The position numbers were made by a program, and so were the translations under genes. Source: Terriglobia bacterium (GTDB lineage: Bacteria; Acidobacteriota; Terriglobia; Bryobacterales; Bryobacteraceae). From it: 64,000 nucleotides of DNA. The stretch's first letter is position 1. Every line of letters starts with the position of its first letter. The notes under the pieces were generated by a model. The model was not told the DNA's origin, made no database searches, and saw only the letters and a list, made by a program, of their open reading frames with translations. The stretch spans positions 1-64,000 of the forward strand of contig JAIQFN010000031.1 of NCBI GenBank assembly GCA_020073265.1, written 5' to 3'. Shown in pieces: positions 18,954 to 28,115 of the stretch.

Positions 18954-21026
18954 GTGCAAACAGAACGAAGCGCAGGCTCGACTCCCAAGGCCGGATTGGA
19001 AGCCGTCGCCTACCAGTCTCTGCTGGACGTATCGCAAGCCATTCTTCAACATCGCGACCTGGGCGGATTGTTTCGGGATCTTTCCAGCCGTCTGCACTCG
19101 ATTCTGCAATTTGATTTTCTGAACCTGATCCTGCACGATCCCGAGCACAACACCATGCGGCTGCACGTGCTCGCTACCGCGAATGGTCCCGCGCCGGACA
19201 TGCCGTCCCAGGAATTCACGCTGGAGGAATCCCCATCGGGCTGGGTGCTTCTGCACCAGGAGCCGCTGGTGATTTCCGACGTGCGCCAGGAGACTCGCTG
19301 GCCCGTCATCATGGACTTGCTCAAGCGCAACCACGTGGTGAGCTCGTGCTGGCTGCCGTTGACCACGGCGCAGCACCGGCTGGGGGCGCTGGTATTCGGC
19401 TTCGGCGCGCAGGGGCGGGCGGAATCGCAACTGGATTTGATGCGGCAGATCGCGGCGCAAGTCGCGGTGGCGGTGGACAACACGCTCAACTACGAGAATG
19501 CGGAGAAATATCAGGGGCAACTGGCGCACGAGCGCGACCGGCTTCAGAGCCTGCTCGAAATCACCAACGCGCTGGTTTCCGAGCTGGACATCCGCGACCT
19601 GTTCCCCACCATCACCTCGTCGGTGCGTCGCGCGGTGCCGCACGAGTACACCAGCCTGGCGCTGGTGGAGCCGGCGGGCGATCAACTGCGAGTCCACGCG
19701 CGCGTGTACGAGGGCAATCCGGGAATTTTCCAGGAAGGCACCACCGCTCCCGTCGATGAGACGCCGGCCGGCCAGGCCGTGGAGACGCGGCGCGCGGTGT
19801 TGTTGGACTCGGAAGGCCTGTCGCGTTTTCCAGCGCCCCTGATTCGCCGGCTGGTGGACGCGGGATTCAAGTCGGTGTGCTGCGTCCCGCTGATCACCAG
19901 GACGCGCGTGCTGGGCACTCTGAACGTCGGGAGCACGCGCGAACACGCCTTCAGCGCGTCGGACGTCGACTTCCTGAGCCAGGTGGCCGGCCAGGCTGCC
20001 ATCGCTATTGAAAACGCCACCGCCTATCAGCAGATCGCGCAGCTCAAGGACCAGTTGGCCGAGGAGAAGCTGTACCTGGAAGATGAAATCCGGACCGAGC
20101 GCAACTTCGGCGAGATGGTGGGCGACAGTCCGTCCTTCAGGCACATTCTGGATCAGGTGGCTACCGTAGCGCCCACCGACGCCACGGTTTTGATTCTGGG
20201 CGAGACGGGCACGGGCAAGGAGCTGATCGCGCGCGCCATCCACGACCTGAGCACGCGGCGCGAACGCACCTTCGTCAAGCTGAACTGCGCGGCCATCCCC
20301 ACCGGCTTGCTGGAGAGCGAGCTGTTCGGACACGAGAAAGGCGCGTTCACCGGAGCGATAGCGCAAAAGGTGGGGCGCTTCGAGCTGGCCAGCAAGGGCA
20401 CGCTGTTCCTGGACGAAGTTGGCGACATCCCGCTCGAGCTGCAGCCCAAGCTGCTGCGCGCCTTGCAGGAGCACGAGTTCGAACGCCTGGGCGGGACGCG
20501 AACCATCCATGTGGACGTGCGCCTGGTGGCCGCCACCAATCGCGACCTGGCGCAGATGATCGGAGAACGCCAGTTCCGGACCGATCTGTACTATCGCCTG
20601 AACGTGTTTCCTATCTCGATGCCGCCGTTGCGCGAGCGAGCCGGCGATATTGAAAAGCTGGTCCGCTACTTCACGCAGAAGTACGCGCGGCGCATGAACA
20701 AGCCGATCACCAACATCTCGCACGAGACCATGGAGGCTTTGATCCGCTATGCCTGGCCTGGCAACGTTCGCGAGCTGGAGAACCTGATCGAGCGCGCGGT
20801 GATCCTGACGCGCGGCGCCACGCTGCAGATCCCGCGGCCCGAGCTGCCCTCCGTCTCAGACACGGCTTCCTCGCTGACTTTGGAAGACGCCGAGCGCGAG
20901 CACATCCGGCGAGTACTGGAGCAGACCAAGTGGGTGGTGGGAGGTCCGAACGGCGCTGCAGCGCGGCTGGGAATGAAACGAACCACGCTGCAGTCGAAAA
21001 TGAAGAAGTTGGGAATCGCGCGCTAG
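18954..21026 (+). CDS. Sigma-54-dependent transcriptional activator with two GAF domains (FhlA/NorR-like)
   Basis: The frame opens with an ATG at 18876, but a TATACT -10 box at 18916-18921 lies inside that stretch, so the GTG at 18954 is the better start (690 residues). Two GAF sensor domains occupy about 35-175 and 205-355. The AAA+ domain shows Walker A GETGTGKE from residue 416, the sigma-54 contact loop GAFTGA at 463-468 and Walker [11 protein letters not shown]. The C-terminal [20 protein letters not shown] is a Fis-type helix-turn-helix. It remodels sigma-54 RNA polymerase at distant promoters in response to a small ligand bound by the GAF domains. Targets are unknown; no receiver domain is present. 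Confidence 0.9.
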   Translation: MQTERSAGSTPKAGLEAVAYQSLLDVSQAILQHRDLGGLFRDLSSRLHSILQFDFLNLILHDPEHNTMRLHVLATANGPAPDMPSQEFTLEESPSGWVLLHQEPLVISDVRQETRWPVIMDLLKRNHVVSSCWLPLTTAQHRLGALVFGFGAQGRAESQLDLMRQIAAQVAVAVDNTLNYENAEKYQGQLAHERDRLQSLLEITNALVSELDIRDLFPTITSSVRRAVPHEYTSLALVEPAGDQLRVHARVYEGNPGIFQEGTTAPVDETPAGQAVETRRAVLLDSEGLSRFPAPLIRRLVDAGFKSVCCVPLITRTRVLGTLNVGSTREHAFSASDVDFLSQVAGQAAIAIENATAYQQIAQLKDQLAEEKLYLEDEIRTERNFGEMVGDSPSFRHILDQVATVAPTDATVLILGETGTGKELIARAIHDLSTRRERTFVKLNCAAIPTGLLESELFGHEKGAFTGAIAQKVGRFELASKGTLFLDEVGDIPLELQPKLLRALQEHEFERLGGTRTIHVDVRLVAATNRDLAQMIGERQFRTDLYYRLNVFPISMPPLRERAGDIEKLVRYFTQKYARRMNKPITNISHETMEALIRYAWPGNVRELENLIERAVILTRGATLQIPRPELPSVSDTASSLTLEDAEREHIRRVLEQTKWVVGGPNGAAARLGMKRTTLQSKMKKLGIAR

Positions 21027-22882
21027 GAACTGGTTACCGCCACACCGGCCTGGCTGATGAACCGGTGCAGCGCGGTCAACTGCGCGGCGATGTTGGTCTC
21101 ATCCGCCGCGGCCGCGGCCGTTTCGAGCGCTGCGCCCATTTCCTCGATTTCCGGGAATCCGTAGCCGCGGCCGGTGCCTTTCAGATTGTGTCCGAAGCGC
21201 TGGATGGGATCGAAGCGGCGGGACGCCAGGCAGGCTTGCGCGTCCGCGACCTGGCGGGAGCTGGAGGCCAGGTATTTCGGAACCAGCGACGCGATTGCTT
21301 GCGAGACCGCGGACGCGTTCGGATCGGGTTGCTCAGGGGCCAACCGGCGGCGGGCATGGCGCGCGATGGTTTCGATCAACGTGGCGCGATCCACCGGCTT
21401 GGCGACGTGCGCCACGCATCCGGCCTCCAGGCTGGCGCACACGGCTTCCTGAATCGCGTGCGCCGACAGAGCCACAATGGGAGTGGCCGGCCGGCCCAGC
21501 GTTGCCTGGTGCTCCCGAATCAGCTTCGTTACCGTGCAGCCATCCAGGTCCGGCAGGTCGATGTCCATCAGGATCAGGTCGAATTCTTCACCACTGCGAA
21601 CAGCATCGAGGGCCTGCCGGCCATCTTCGGCAAACCGCAGGTTGACGGGTTCGTGCCGCAGATAGTGCCGCAGCAGCACGCGATTGTCGTCGGTGTCTTC
21701 GGCGATGAGAATTCGCAGCGGAATCTTTCCACCGAGCCGGAGCGGAGCGGCGGCGGTGGCACGTCCGCCCGGGAGGTCCGGCGGTTTCACTTCCTGGATG
21801 GGGATGGTGAAGTAAAACGTGCTGCCCAGGCCCTCTTCGCTGCTCAGTCCGATTTCGCCGCCCATCAGAGTCACCAGCTCACGGCAAATCGCCAGGCCCA
21901 GACCGGCGCCTCGAATGGAAGTGGAATTCTGATTCGGCAACTGGGTGAAAGGAGCGAAAATGGTCTCGCGGTCCAAGGGGCGAATTCCCGGGCCGGTGTC
22001 GGAAACCTCGAAACGCAGAACGCGGCGCGAGGGATCGCCGGCCAGCACCTTCACGCTCACCGCGCCCTGGCTGGTGAACTTGAGCGCGTTGCTCAAGAGG
22101 TTGATGAGCACCTGCTGCAGGCGAAGCGAATCGCCCAGTTGCCAGTCGGGCGCCCCGGGATCGAGCTCGACCTCCAGCCTTACGCCCTTGCGCCAGGCGG
22201 ACTCCCGGAATGTTTCCACCGCATCGTGCACCGCCTGGCGAACGCGGAAGGGTACTTTCTCGATGCGCACGGCGCCGGCCTCCACCCTGGAGAAATCCAG
22301 AAAGTCGTTGATCAACGCGACCAGACGGCGGCAATTCCGCTGGAACATGCTCACGTACTCGGCCTGATCGGAGTTCAGGCTGGTCTCAGCGAGCAAGTCG
22401 GAGGCTCCCAGGATCGCGTTCAGCGGCGTGCGGATGTCGTGGCTGATCTTGGCGAGAAACCTGGTCTTGGCCGCGCTGGAAGCGATGGCCGCATTCCGGG
22501 CGTGGGTCAAGGCGCCTTCGGTCTGCTTCTGGAGGCTGGCGTCGCGCAGGGAAACATAGTGGCCCGCGCGATCGCCCGGCACCGGCCGGAAGATCATCGA
22601 GACCGCGGTTATCGAGCCGTCCGGGCGCACCATGCGGGCCTGGATCTCCGCGCATCCGTTGCCCGGCTTGCGGAGCAGGGCCTCCTCCACCCGTTCCCAG
22701 TCGTCCCCGTGGACGCTGGCCATCAAGCTCACCGGCGGATCGTACTTGGAAAAGCCCGCCAGTTCCGCGTAGGCCTGGTTGAAGAATAAGTATCGGCCAG
22801 CGGCGTCGCACTGAGCGATGCCATGGGAGGAGCTCTCGAGCAAGCCGGTCTTGTGGCGGAGTGCGTGGGCGGCGCGGAACAT
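21023..22882 (-). CDS. Hybrid histidine kinase, 3' part: PAS, HisKA, HATPase, receiver, Hpt
   Basis: Carries PAS (LLESSSHGIAQCDAAGRYLF), the phospho-acceptor His in ISHDIRTPLNAILG, the ATP-binding N-box LLSNALKFT and G boxes DTGPGI and GAGLGLAI, a receiver with Asp in ILMDIDLPD, and an Hpt domain with His in FGHNLKGTGRGYG. It relays phosphate His-Asp-His to a separate receiver, plausibly the one encoded at 23631-24053. In this frame the coding sense continues upstream of the ATG at 22882 (residues GDEIGAIGEEMF), joining the sensor half in another frame, so the gene is split by a one-base frameshift near 22915-22935. Its last four bases overlap the end of the sigma-54 activator gene on the other strand. 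Confidence 0.85.
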   Translation of the reverse strand: MFRAAHALRHKTGLLESSSHGIAQCDAAGRYLFFNQAYAELAGFSKYDPPVSLMASVHGDDWERVEEALLRKPGNGCAEIQARMVRPDGSITAVSMIFRPVPGDRAGHYVSLRDASLQKQTEGALTHARNAAIASSAAKTRFLAKISHDIRTPLNAILGASDLLAETSLNSDQAEYVSMFQRNCRRLVALINDFLDFSRVEAGAVRIEKVPFRVRQAVHDAVETFRESAWRKGVRLEVELDPGAPDWQLGDSLRLQQVLINLLSNALKFTSQGAVSVKVLAGDPSRRVLRFEVSDTGPGIRPLDRETIFAPFTQLPNQNSTSIRGAGLGLAICRELVTLMGGEIGLSSEEGLGSTFYFTIPIQEVKPPDLPGGRATAAAPLRLGGKIPLRILIAEDTDDNRVLLRHYLRHEPVNLRFAEDGRQALDAVRSGEEFDLILMDIDLPDLDGCTVTKLIREHQATLGRPATPIVALSAHAIQEAVCASLEAGCVAHVAKPVDRATLIETIARHARRRLAPEQPDPNASAVSQAIASLVPKYLASSSRQVADAQACLASRRFDPIQRFGHNLKGTGRGYGFPEIEEMGAALETAAAAADETNIAAQLTALHRFISQAGVAVTSS

Positions 22883-23634
22883 CTCTTCGCCGATGGCGCC
22901 GATTTCGTCGCCGGCCGCTGCGGACGCTCGACCGGGACGCCGGACGGCAGCTTCGCCAGGTTATCGCGAACGCGTAGCAGCCGGGATGCGATGCCGGCCT
23001 CAAACAAGATCCACAGCAGCACGCCCGCGCCGAGGCCGGAGAAAATACCAAGCGCGGCCGTGGCTTGCAGGGCGGATCGCAGGCGTTTGGCCTGCTGCAG
23101 CCGGACCTTGAGCAGCCGGCCCTCATGTTGCTGGAGGGCGCCGATGAAGCTCTCCATGCGGAGCCGCTCCTCCTCGGCGGCGAGCAGCGCGGACTGAAGT
23201 TGCGGCGTCGCAATACTTTCGGCCCGAAAACGCGCCATCAGGCTGGAGATATGCTCTACCCGAGAGCGTTGCATCCCGGCGGCCTGCCAGAGCGTCTGCA
23301 TCTGCGCGGGGTCGTCGCCAGCCAGCAACAGGAGTTTCCGCCGGGAAGAATCCCACGCGGCGATGGAGTGGCGCAGGGAATCCGCGAAGTTCTCCTGGCG
23401 AGTGAGCAAGAACGCGTGGAGTTGAGCGCTGGCATGGCTCTCTCCGGTTTCGAGCCGCTGGACTTCCTGGAGGACCTGGAAGGAGTGGTTCACCCGGGCG
23501 TCGGCGGCCGAGACGCGCGTAGCGATGAAATAGCCGGCGCCGCACAGCAGGCTCAGCGGCAGCGCCGCGATCGCCGCAAAAGCGATTCCCTCGGCGCGCA
23601 ACGGAAGGTCGCACCACTTTTCCAGCTGCATCAT
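22729..23634 (-). CDS. Hybrid histidine kinase, 5' part: membrane sensor (CHASE3-like) and HAMP, frameshifted
   Basis: The ATG at 23634 overlaps the preceding receiver gene's TGA as ATGA. The product has a membrane helix (FAAIAALPLSLLCGAGYFIA), a helical extracytoplasmic CHASE3-like bundle, a second membrane helix (TAALGIFSGLGAGVLLWILF) and the start of a HAMP linker (RVRDNLAKLPSGVPVE). After that the residues become low-sense (QRPATKSAPSAKRCSAPP), while the next frame resumes HAMP/PAS sequence. A missing base near 22915-22935 explains it; whether this is a true mutation or a sequencing error cannot be told. There is no obvious slippery heptamer for programmed frameshifting. Confidence 0.75.
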   Translation of the reverse strand: MMQLEKWCDLPLRAEGIAFAAIAALPLSLLCGAGYFIATRVSAADARVNHSFQVLQEVQRLETGESHASAQLHAFLLTRQENFADSLRHSIAAWDSSRRKLLLLAGDDPAQMQTLWQAAGMQRSRVEHISSLMARFRAESIATPQLQSALLAAEEERLRMESFIGALQQHEGRLLKVRLQQAKRLRSALQATAALGIFSGLGAGVLLWILFEAGIASRLLRVRDNLAKLPSGVPVERPQRPATKSAPSAKRCSAPPTHSATRPACSRAPPMASLSATPLADTYSSTRPTRNWRAFPSTIRR

Positions 23635-24053
23635 CGGCACGGCTCCAGCAGAGACTCGAGCAGCGCCCGCAACGCTTCCACCTGCGACTTCGGCAAGACC
23701 GCATCGGCGCCCAGCTTGGCGGAGAGGCCCAGATAGAAATCCGACGAGCGCGCTCCTGAAACGGCGATCACCTTGAGACCGGGCGACATGGCCTTAATCC
23801 GGCGCAGGGTCTGGATGCCGTCTTCATCCGGCAGCAGCATGTCCACGATGACCGCGTCGATTTCACCGTTGGTCCGGATCAGAGCCAATCCCTGACGGGC
23901 GTCCGCCGCCTCGAGCAACTCTATCCCGGCCGGCTCCAGAAGGCCGCGGGTCAGCACGCGAAAATGCTGGTCGTCGTCAATTACCAGAACACGGGCGGTA
24001 GCGCATTCGACCGCGAGATCGCGAACAGAGGCTTTTTCCGGAGAGGCTTGCAT
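23631..24053 (-). CDS. Single-domain response regulator (receiver)
   Basis: 140 residues: the acidic pair in VLVIDDDQHF, the phospho-acceptor Asp in AVIVDMLLPDEDG, the Ser/Thr switch in IAVSGA and the Lys in AVLPKSQ make a full CheY-like receiver with no output domain. The gene starts the minus-strand operon with the hybrid kinase, sharing an ATGA overlap, so it is likely the kinase's phosphorelay partner. A 20-residue N-terminal extension precedes the domain. Confidence 0.85.
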   Translation of the reverse strand: MQASPEKASVRDLAVECATARVLVIDDDQHFRVLTRGLLEPAGIELLEAADARQGLALIRTNGEIDAVIVDMLLPDEDGIQTLRRIKAMSPGLKVIAVSGARSSDFYLGLSAKLGADAVLPKSQVEALRALLESLLEPCR

Positions 24054-24135
24054 GCTGTTCCTTCATATCGGACCTCCGCTGAAAAATGAGAGCCAGCGCC
24101 TCAAGATTGGCTGGGCCGGACCGATGAGGTTTTAC

Positions 24136-25338
24136 ATGGACACGAGTTCCAGACTCTGGGAGGCCCCGGTGACCTTGATCACCGTATCGTCGAAGGAAAG
24201 CTTCGGACGGGAAGTGCGCGAAGCGCTGGAGCAGCGTTTTCGCTTCCAAGCCGTCTGGCATCTGGGCCACGACGAGGTGGCGCGTTTGCGCACCATGGGA
24301 GCTGAAGAAAAGGGCATCGTCCTGATCGACTTCGGCGACGCGGCGCGCGCCTTGGCGGTGGCCCGGAGCATTGACGGACGCCCTCAGTTCGCCGGCCTGG
24401 CGGTGGGCACCGGACGGACGCGCGAGGAGTTGCTGGAATTGATGCAGGCCGGCATCCGGGAAGTGCTGCCGCGGCTCGACCCGCCCGAAATTGTCGGCGC
24501 CGTGCACCGCGCGGTCGTAAAGCTGACCGCGGCGGACGAACAGGCCGGCGACATCTTCGCGTTCCTTCCGGCCAAGCCCGGCTGCGGTGCCACCACCATG
24601 GCCACCCACGCGACCGCCGCGGCGGGCCGTTTGATCAGCCAACCTCCTTTGCTGCTCGATTTCGACATCCGACTGGGGGTCACGTCGTTTCTGTTGAAGG
24701 CGGAGGGCACGCATACCATCCTGGACGCGCTGCAGCAGGCCGAGCGTCTGGACGATCACCTGTGGTCCAACCTGGTCTCGGAGCGCGAAAACCTGCACGT
24801 GCTCGGTTCGGGCCCCATGGATTTCTCCAAGCCGGTCTTCGCCGGGCGCTTCAGCGAGCTGTTGGATTTCGCGGTTCGCAAGTACTCGCTGGTGGCCGTG
24901 GATCTGCCCGGCACCATGGAAGACTACGAATGCGACACGCTGGCGCGGGCCAAGCGCATCTTCCTGGTGTGCACTTCCGATATCGGCGCATTGCATGTGG
25001 CGCGCCGCAAAGCGACCTGGCTGCGGGAGCTGGGTCTGGCCGGCAACGTCTCGGTGATTTTAAACTGCGCGCAGCGTAGAAACACGCTTCCGGCGGCGGC
25101 CGTGGAACGCATCATTCAAATGCCGATCCGCTACGTGGTGCCGGCCGGCGAGAGCGAAATCGCTCGCCTGGCCGAGAAGGGGGCCACCATGAGCGGATCC
25201 TCGTCGCTCGCCAGGCAGATCGGCAAGATCGCCTCCGAAATGGCCGCCGGACGGCCGCTCTCCCGAAAGCCGAATCCGGTGCGCCGCTTCGTCGAGTACT
25301 TCTCCATCAGCGCGGCCCGCGATGCGCAGGCCAGATGA
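24136..25338 (+). CDS. CpaE/TadZ-like ATPase (receiver-like N-terminus plus MinD/ParA-type domain)
   Basis: The frame is open from 24052, but the ATG at 24136 (GAGG upstream, start MDTSSRLWEAPVTLIT) fits the family; ATG 24124 is an alternative. Residues 12-130 form a degenerate receiver fold (VTLITVSSKESFGREV, VLIDFGDAAR). Residues 138-380 form a MinD-like ATPase: a deviant Walker A KPGCGATT at 147-154 and LLLDFDIRLG and VAVDLPG strands. CpaE/TadZ proteins place Tad pili at cell poles. No other tad/cpa gene is in the window, so the role in pilus positioning or in the adjoining signalling block is open. Runs divergently from the receiver/kinase operon with about 80 bases between. Confidence 0.8.
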   Translation: MDTSSRLWEAPVTLITVSSKESFGREVREALEQRFRFQAVWHLGHDEVARLRTMGAEEKGIVLIDFGDAARALAVARSIDGRPQFAGLAVGTGRTREELLELMQAGIREVLPRLDPPEIVGAVHRAVVKLTAADEQAGDIFAFLPAKPGCGATTMATHATAAAGRLISQPPLLLDFDIRLGVTSFLLKAEGTHTILDALQQAERLDDHLWSNLVSERENLHVLGSGPMDFSKPVFAGRFSELLDFAVRKYSLVAVDLPGTMEDYECDTLARAKRIFLVCTSDIGALHVARRKATWLRELGLAGNVSVILNCAQRRNTLPAAAVERIIQMPIRYVVPAGESEIARLAEKGATMSGSSSLARQIGKIASEMAAGRPLSRKPNPVRRFVEYFSISAARDAQAR

Positions 25339-26468
25339 AAGATCCAATGGAGACCGGAGAGACCAAAATGACCCAACCCGACATGCTTAGCCTTTTTGAT
25401 TATTTGTGCAACGAAGCCAGAAACGCCGTACACGCCAGTTTCGGCCTGATGGAGTTCCGTCCGGCGGAAGGCGACCGGGCCTGGCGAACCTGCGCGGATG
25501 CCACGCGGAGCAGCGCGGAACGGTTGCTGCGCGTGATTGACGATATGCGGGAGCTGCTCGCCAACGAGCCGGCCGCCGTGCAGTCGCCCGAGGATTTCGA
25601 CCTGCCGCTGTGCGTGGGCGAAACCATCGAGCTGCTGAATCTGGCGTTTTCCGGACGCGGCAGCCGGCTGGTGCTGGAAGCTTCCGCGCCACTTGCGATC
25701 CGGCAGAATCGGCCGGCTCTCGAACAGGTGCTCACGCGCATCCTGAATGCGGTCGCCAAGCTGGCGCGGAGCGGCATCGTGCGGATAACCGTGGGTGGCT
25801 CCGCCGATGGCGCTGCTCGCGTGGGAATCGCGCCCCCCAACCCGGACCTGGCGCTGCGGCTCGCCGATGCGCTCAACGCGGACCTGGCCCATTTGAAATT
25901 TGGAGACGTGGACGAGGTGGCCTGGATGGTTCCGCTCCTGGTGGCCGCCCGGCGCCTGCAGGCCCTGGGAGGCACGGCGGAATTCGTCTGCGACTCCGGA
26001 TCGCCCACCGGGCTGGCATTGTTCTTCCCGTCCGAAACCGAACCTTCCACGGACGCGCCCCCGCGGCCTGACTCGCAGCTCAACGCACTAAACATCCTGG
26101 TGGCGGAAGATTCCGACGAGAGCTTCGCGCTGACACAACTGTTGTTGCGGAACGAGGCGGTGGAGCGCGCCCGCACCGGCCTGGAAGCCATCGACCTGGT
26201 GAAGAAGCAGCGCTTCGATCTGGTGCTGATGGACGTTCACATGCCCGGCCTGGACGGCTACCGGGCCATCCGCGCGATCCGAGAATGGGAGACGCGCACC
26301 ACCAACGCGCGAACGCCCATCGTGGTGCTGTCATCCGACGATCTGGCGAGACAAGCGCAGGAAGCGGCTCAATCCGGTTGTTCCGGCTTCCTGCGCAAAC
26401 CCCTGCGCACGACCGACGTCTTCGACCTGCTCGACCGCCTGAGGGGCGCTCGCGAACTGACTAGCTGA
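25335..26468 (+). CDS. Degenerate histidine kinase-like domain fused to a C-terminal receiver
   Basis: ATGA overlap with the CpaE-like gene at 25335-25338; an internal ATG at 25368 after GGAGAG is an alternative start. The first 220 residues follow the layout of a kinase core (helical hairpin NEARNAVHASFGLMEF, then ALEQVLTRILNAVAKLA in place of the N-box) but lack recognisable ATP-binding G boxes, so catalysis is doubtful. From about 250 a normal receiver follows: ILVAEDSDES, Asp in LVLMDVHMPGLDG, FLRKPL. The kinase-like part may act as a dimerisation or sensor module for the receiver. Co-transcribed with the ATPase gene. Confidence 0.7.
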   Translation: MKDPMETGETKMTQPDMLSLFDYLCNEARNAVHASFGLMEFRPAEGDRAWRTCADATRSSAERLLRVIDDMRELLANEPAAVQSPEDFDLPLCVGETIELLNLAFSGRGSRLVLEASAPLAIRQNRPALEQVLTRILNAVAKLARSGIVRITVGGSADGAARVGIAPPNPDLALRLADALNADLAHLKFGDVDEVAWMVPLLVAARRLQALGGTAEFVCDSGSPTGLALFFPSETEPSTDAPPRPDSQLNALNILVAEDSDESFALTQLLLRNEAVERARTGLEAIDLVKKQRFDLVLMDVHMPGLDGYRAIRAIREWETRTTNARTPIVVLSSDDLARQAQEAAQSGCSGFLRKPLRTTDVFDLLDRLRGARELTS

Positions 26469-26495
26469 ACATCACTCTGAAACCGCAACCCGAGG

Positions 26496-27041
26496 TTACT
26501 GGCTCTTGCGGTGCGCCAGGCGGCTGCAGGCCTCGTCGGCGCCGGTTGGATCGATCGCTTCGTTTCCTTCCTGGATGTTCACGATCTTGCCGTCCTTATC
26601 GATGACGAACGTCGCGCGGTTGGAAAGCCCGAGCTGCTTGATCAGTACCCCGTACTGCTCCGAAACCGTACGCATGTGGTCGCTGAGCATCGGATAGCTG
26701 GCGTTGAGTTCCTTTTTCCAGTGCGCCAGCGTGGCCCCGAAATCCGTGCTGATGGCCAACACCTGCGCGTCATTTGCATCAAAATTAGCGATACCAGACT
26801 GGTATGCGTTGAGTTCCTTCGTTCAACCACCGGTGAATGCGGCCACAAAGAATGCCAGCACCACCGTCTTTTTCCCGCGAAAGTCGGAAAGTTTCACGGG
26901 CTTGTTGTCGCTGTCGGTAAGAGTGAAGTCGGGAGCTTCGTCGCCGACTTTAAGTTGAGTTTTTGGGGGCGTGAAACGTTGCTGGGCCGAAAGAACGGCC
27001 GCGAACAGAGTGCACGCCGCCAGCACGCGGAGTGTTTTCAT
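26496..27041 (-). CDS. Secreted peroxiredoxin (AhpC/TSA family), predicted selenoprotein with in-frame TGA
   Basis: ATG at 27041 follows GAGG at a good distance and begins a signal peptide (TLRVLAACTLFAAVLSAQQ). The frame reads VGDEAPDFTLTD, then FFVAAFTGG, a TGA at 26823-26825, then TKELNAYQSGIANFDAND and continues to STDFGAT and ATFVIDKDGKI, all in one frame. Relatives have Cys where the TGA stands (the peroxidatic Cys of FTxxCT), so TGA is best read as selenocysteine 73 of a 181-residue protein. A hairpin with an AGTCT loop 22 bases downstream supports this. The enzyme would reduce peroxides in the periplasm. A stop-codon mutation making a pseudogene is the alternative, but the exact position, intact rest of gene and hairpin argue against it. 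Confidence 0.8.
26788..26807 (-). promoter_or_regulatory. SECIS-like hairpin downstream of the in-frame TGA
   Basis: Read on the minus strand, GCATACC pairs with GGTATCGC (one bulged C), closing the loop AGTCT. The loop starts 22 bases after the TGA at 26823-26825, inside the spacing used by bacterial SECIS elements, and resembles the GGUCU-type loop of the E. coli fdhF element bound by SelB. Seen directly; binding by SelB is inferred. Confidence 0.65.
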
Positions 27042-27149
27042 GGTTGACCTCACTGGAATTGGGACTCTTTTCGAAGCGTATCACGACGGACCGTCCCGGT
27101 GCCAATCACCCGGCTCGAACCGGGGGCCCTGTGGGACACTGGACAGGAA

Positions 27150-28115
27150 ATGGCGATTTGGCTGGGTGAAGCGGATGTGCGGGCGTTGCTTTCGATGGCG
27201 GAGTTGATCGAAGTAATGCAGGCGGCGCTGGCGGCGTTTTCCTGCGGCGGCGTGAAGCAGCCGGTTAGGACCGTGATCGAGGCCACCGGCGGACTGTTCG
27301 CCAGCATGCCCGCGCATCTTAGCGCGCCGCCCGCCATGGGCGCCAAGCTGGTCACGGTTTTCCACGGGAACACCGGCAAGGGTTTGCCCACGCACCTGGC
27401 GACCATCGTGCTGCTGGATCCGAGCACCGGCGAACTGCTGGCGGTTATGGACGGGCGCTTCATCACCGAAGTTCGAACGGCCGCGGTCTCGGCCGTCGCG
27501 GTGCGGCACCTGGCGCGGGAACAGGCTGGCGTGCTGGCGATCGTCGGCTCGGGCTTACAGGCGCGCAGCCATCTGGAAGCGCTCGCGCTGGTGAGGCGTC
27601 TCCAGGAAATCCGCTGCTGGAGTCCGACCGCCGCCAATGTCGAAAAACTGGTGTCGGAATCATCGGCCCGGTTCGCCGTGCGCGCCGCGGAGAATGCAGA
27701 AGCAGCGGTGCGCGGGGCGGACATCATCGTTCTGGCGACCGCCTCGCCAAGTCCGGTGATCGACGATGGTTGGGTAAAGCCGGGGGCGTGCGTAATTTCG
27801 GTGGGCGCGTGCCGGCCGAGCGAGCGCGAGATGGATCCGGCGCTGGTGGCGCGCGGGCGCCTGATTGTCGATTCGCGCGCGGCGGCGCTCAAAGAATCCG
27901 GCGATGTCGTGCAGGGCATTCGCGAGGGCCGTTTCGGCGAGGATCACATCGCGGCCGAGCTGGGAGCGGTGGTGGCGAATCCGAAGCTCGGCCGGACGTC
28001 GGAGAGCGAAGTTAGCGTGTTCAAGTCCTTGGGCCTGGCGGTGGAAGATGTCGCGGCGGCGGATCTTGTGTACCGGCGCGCGCGCGAAACCGGAAGGGGC
28101 GCACGCATTGCCTGA
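27150..28115 (+). CDS. Ornithine cyclodeaminase / mu-crystallin family protein
   Basis: 321 residues from the ATG at 27150 (AGGA five bases before; an upstream ATG at 27099 has no support). The fold is seen in the N-terminal IWLGEADVRALLSM, the substrate-binding VMDGRFITEVRTAAVSAVAV and the NAD-binding Rossmann start LAIVGSGLQARSHLEAL; SVGACRPSEREMD follows. Family members are NAD(P)-dependent and include ornithine cyclodeaminase, alanine dehydrogenase and ketimine reductases. The next gene, an amino-acid-oxidase-type flavoprotein, overlaps by eight bases, so both likely act on one amine or amino acid. The substrate is not determined. Confidence 0.85.
   Translation: MAIWLGEADVRALLSMAELIEVMQAALAAFSCGGVKQPVRTVIEATGGLFASMPAHLSAPPAMGAKLVTVFHGNTGKGLPTHLATIVLLDPSTGELLAVMDGRFITEVRTAAVSAVAVRHLAREQAGVLAIVGSGLQARSHLEALALVRRLQEIRCWSPTAANVEKLVSESSARFAVRAAENAEAAVRGADIIVLATASPSPVIDDGWVKPGACVISVGACRPSEREMDPALVARGRLIVDSRAAALKESGDVVQGIREGRFGEDHIAAELGAVVANPKLGRTSESEVSVFKSLGLAVEDVAAADLVYRRARETGRGARIA

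Noticed and set aside
20930-22789. 619-codon plus-strand open frame opposite the hybrid kinase
   Set aside because: Antisense shadow; the minus strand carries complete kinase, receiver and Hpt motifs.
26496-27053. Peroxiredoxin read as two fragments or a pseudogene
   Set aside because: The only lesion is a TGA at the catalytic Cys codon, the frame is otherwise intact, and a SECIS-like hairpin follows.
27099-27149. Earlier start codon for the ornithine cyclodeaminase-like gene and a tRNA-like GGTTCGAACC near 27110
   Set aside because: The upstream residues are not family-like, and the tRNA-like string has no acceptor or anticodon stems around it.
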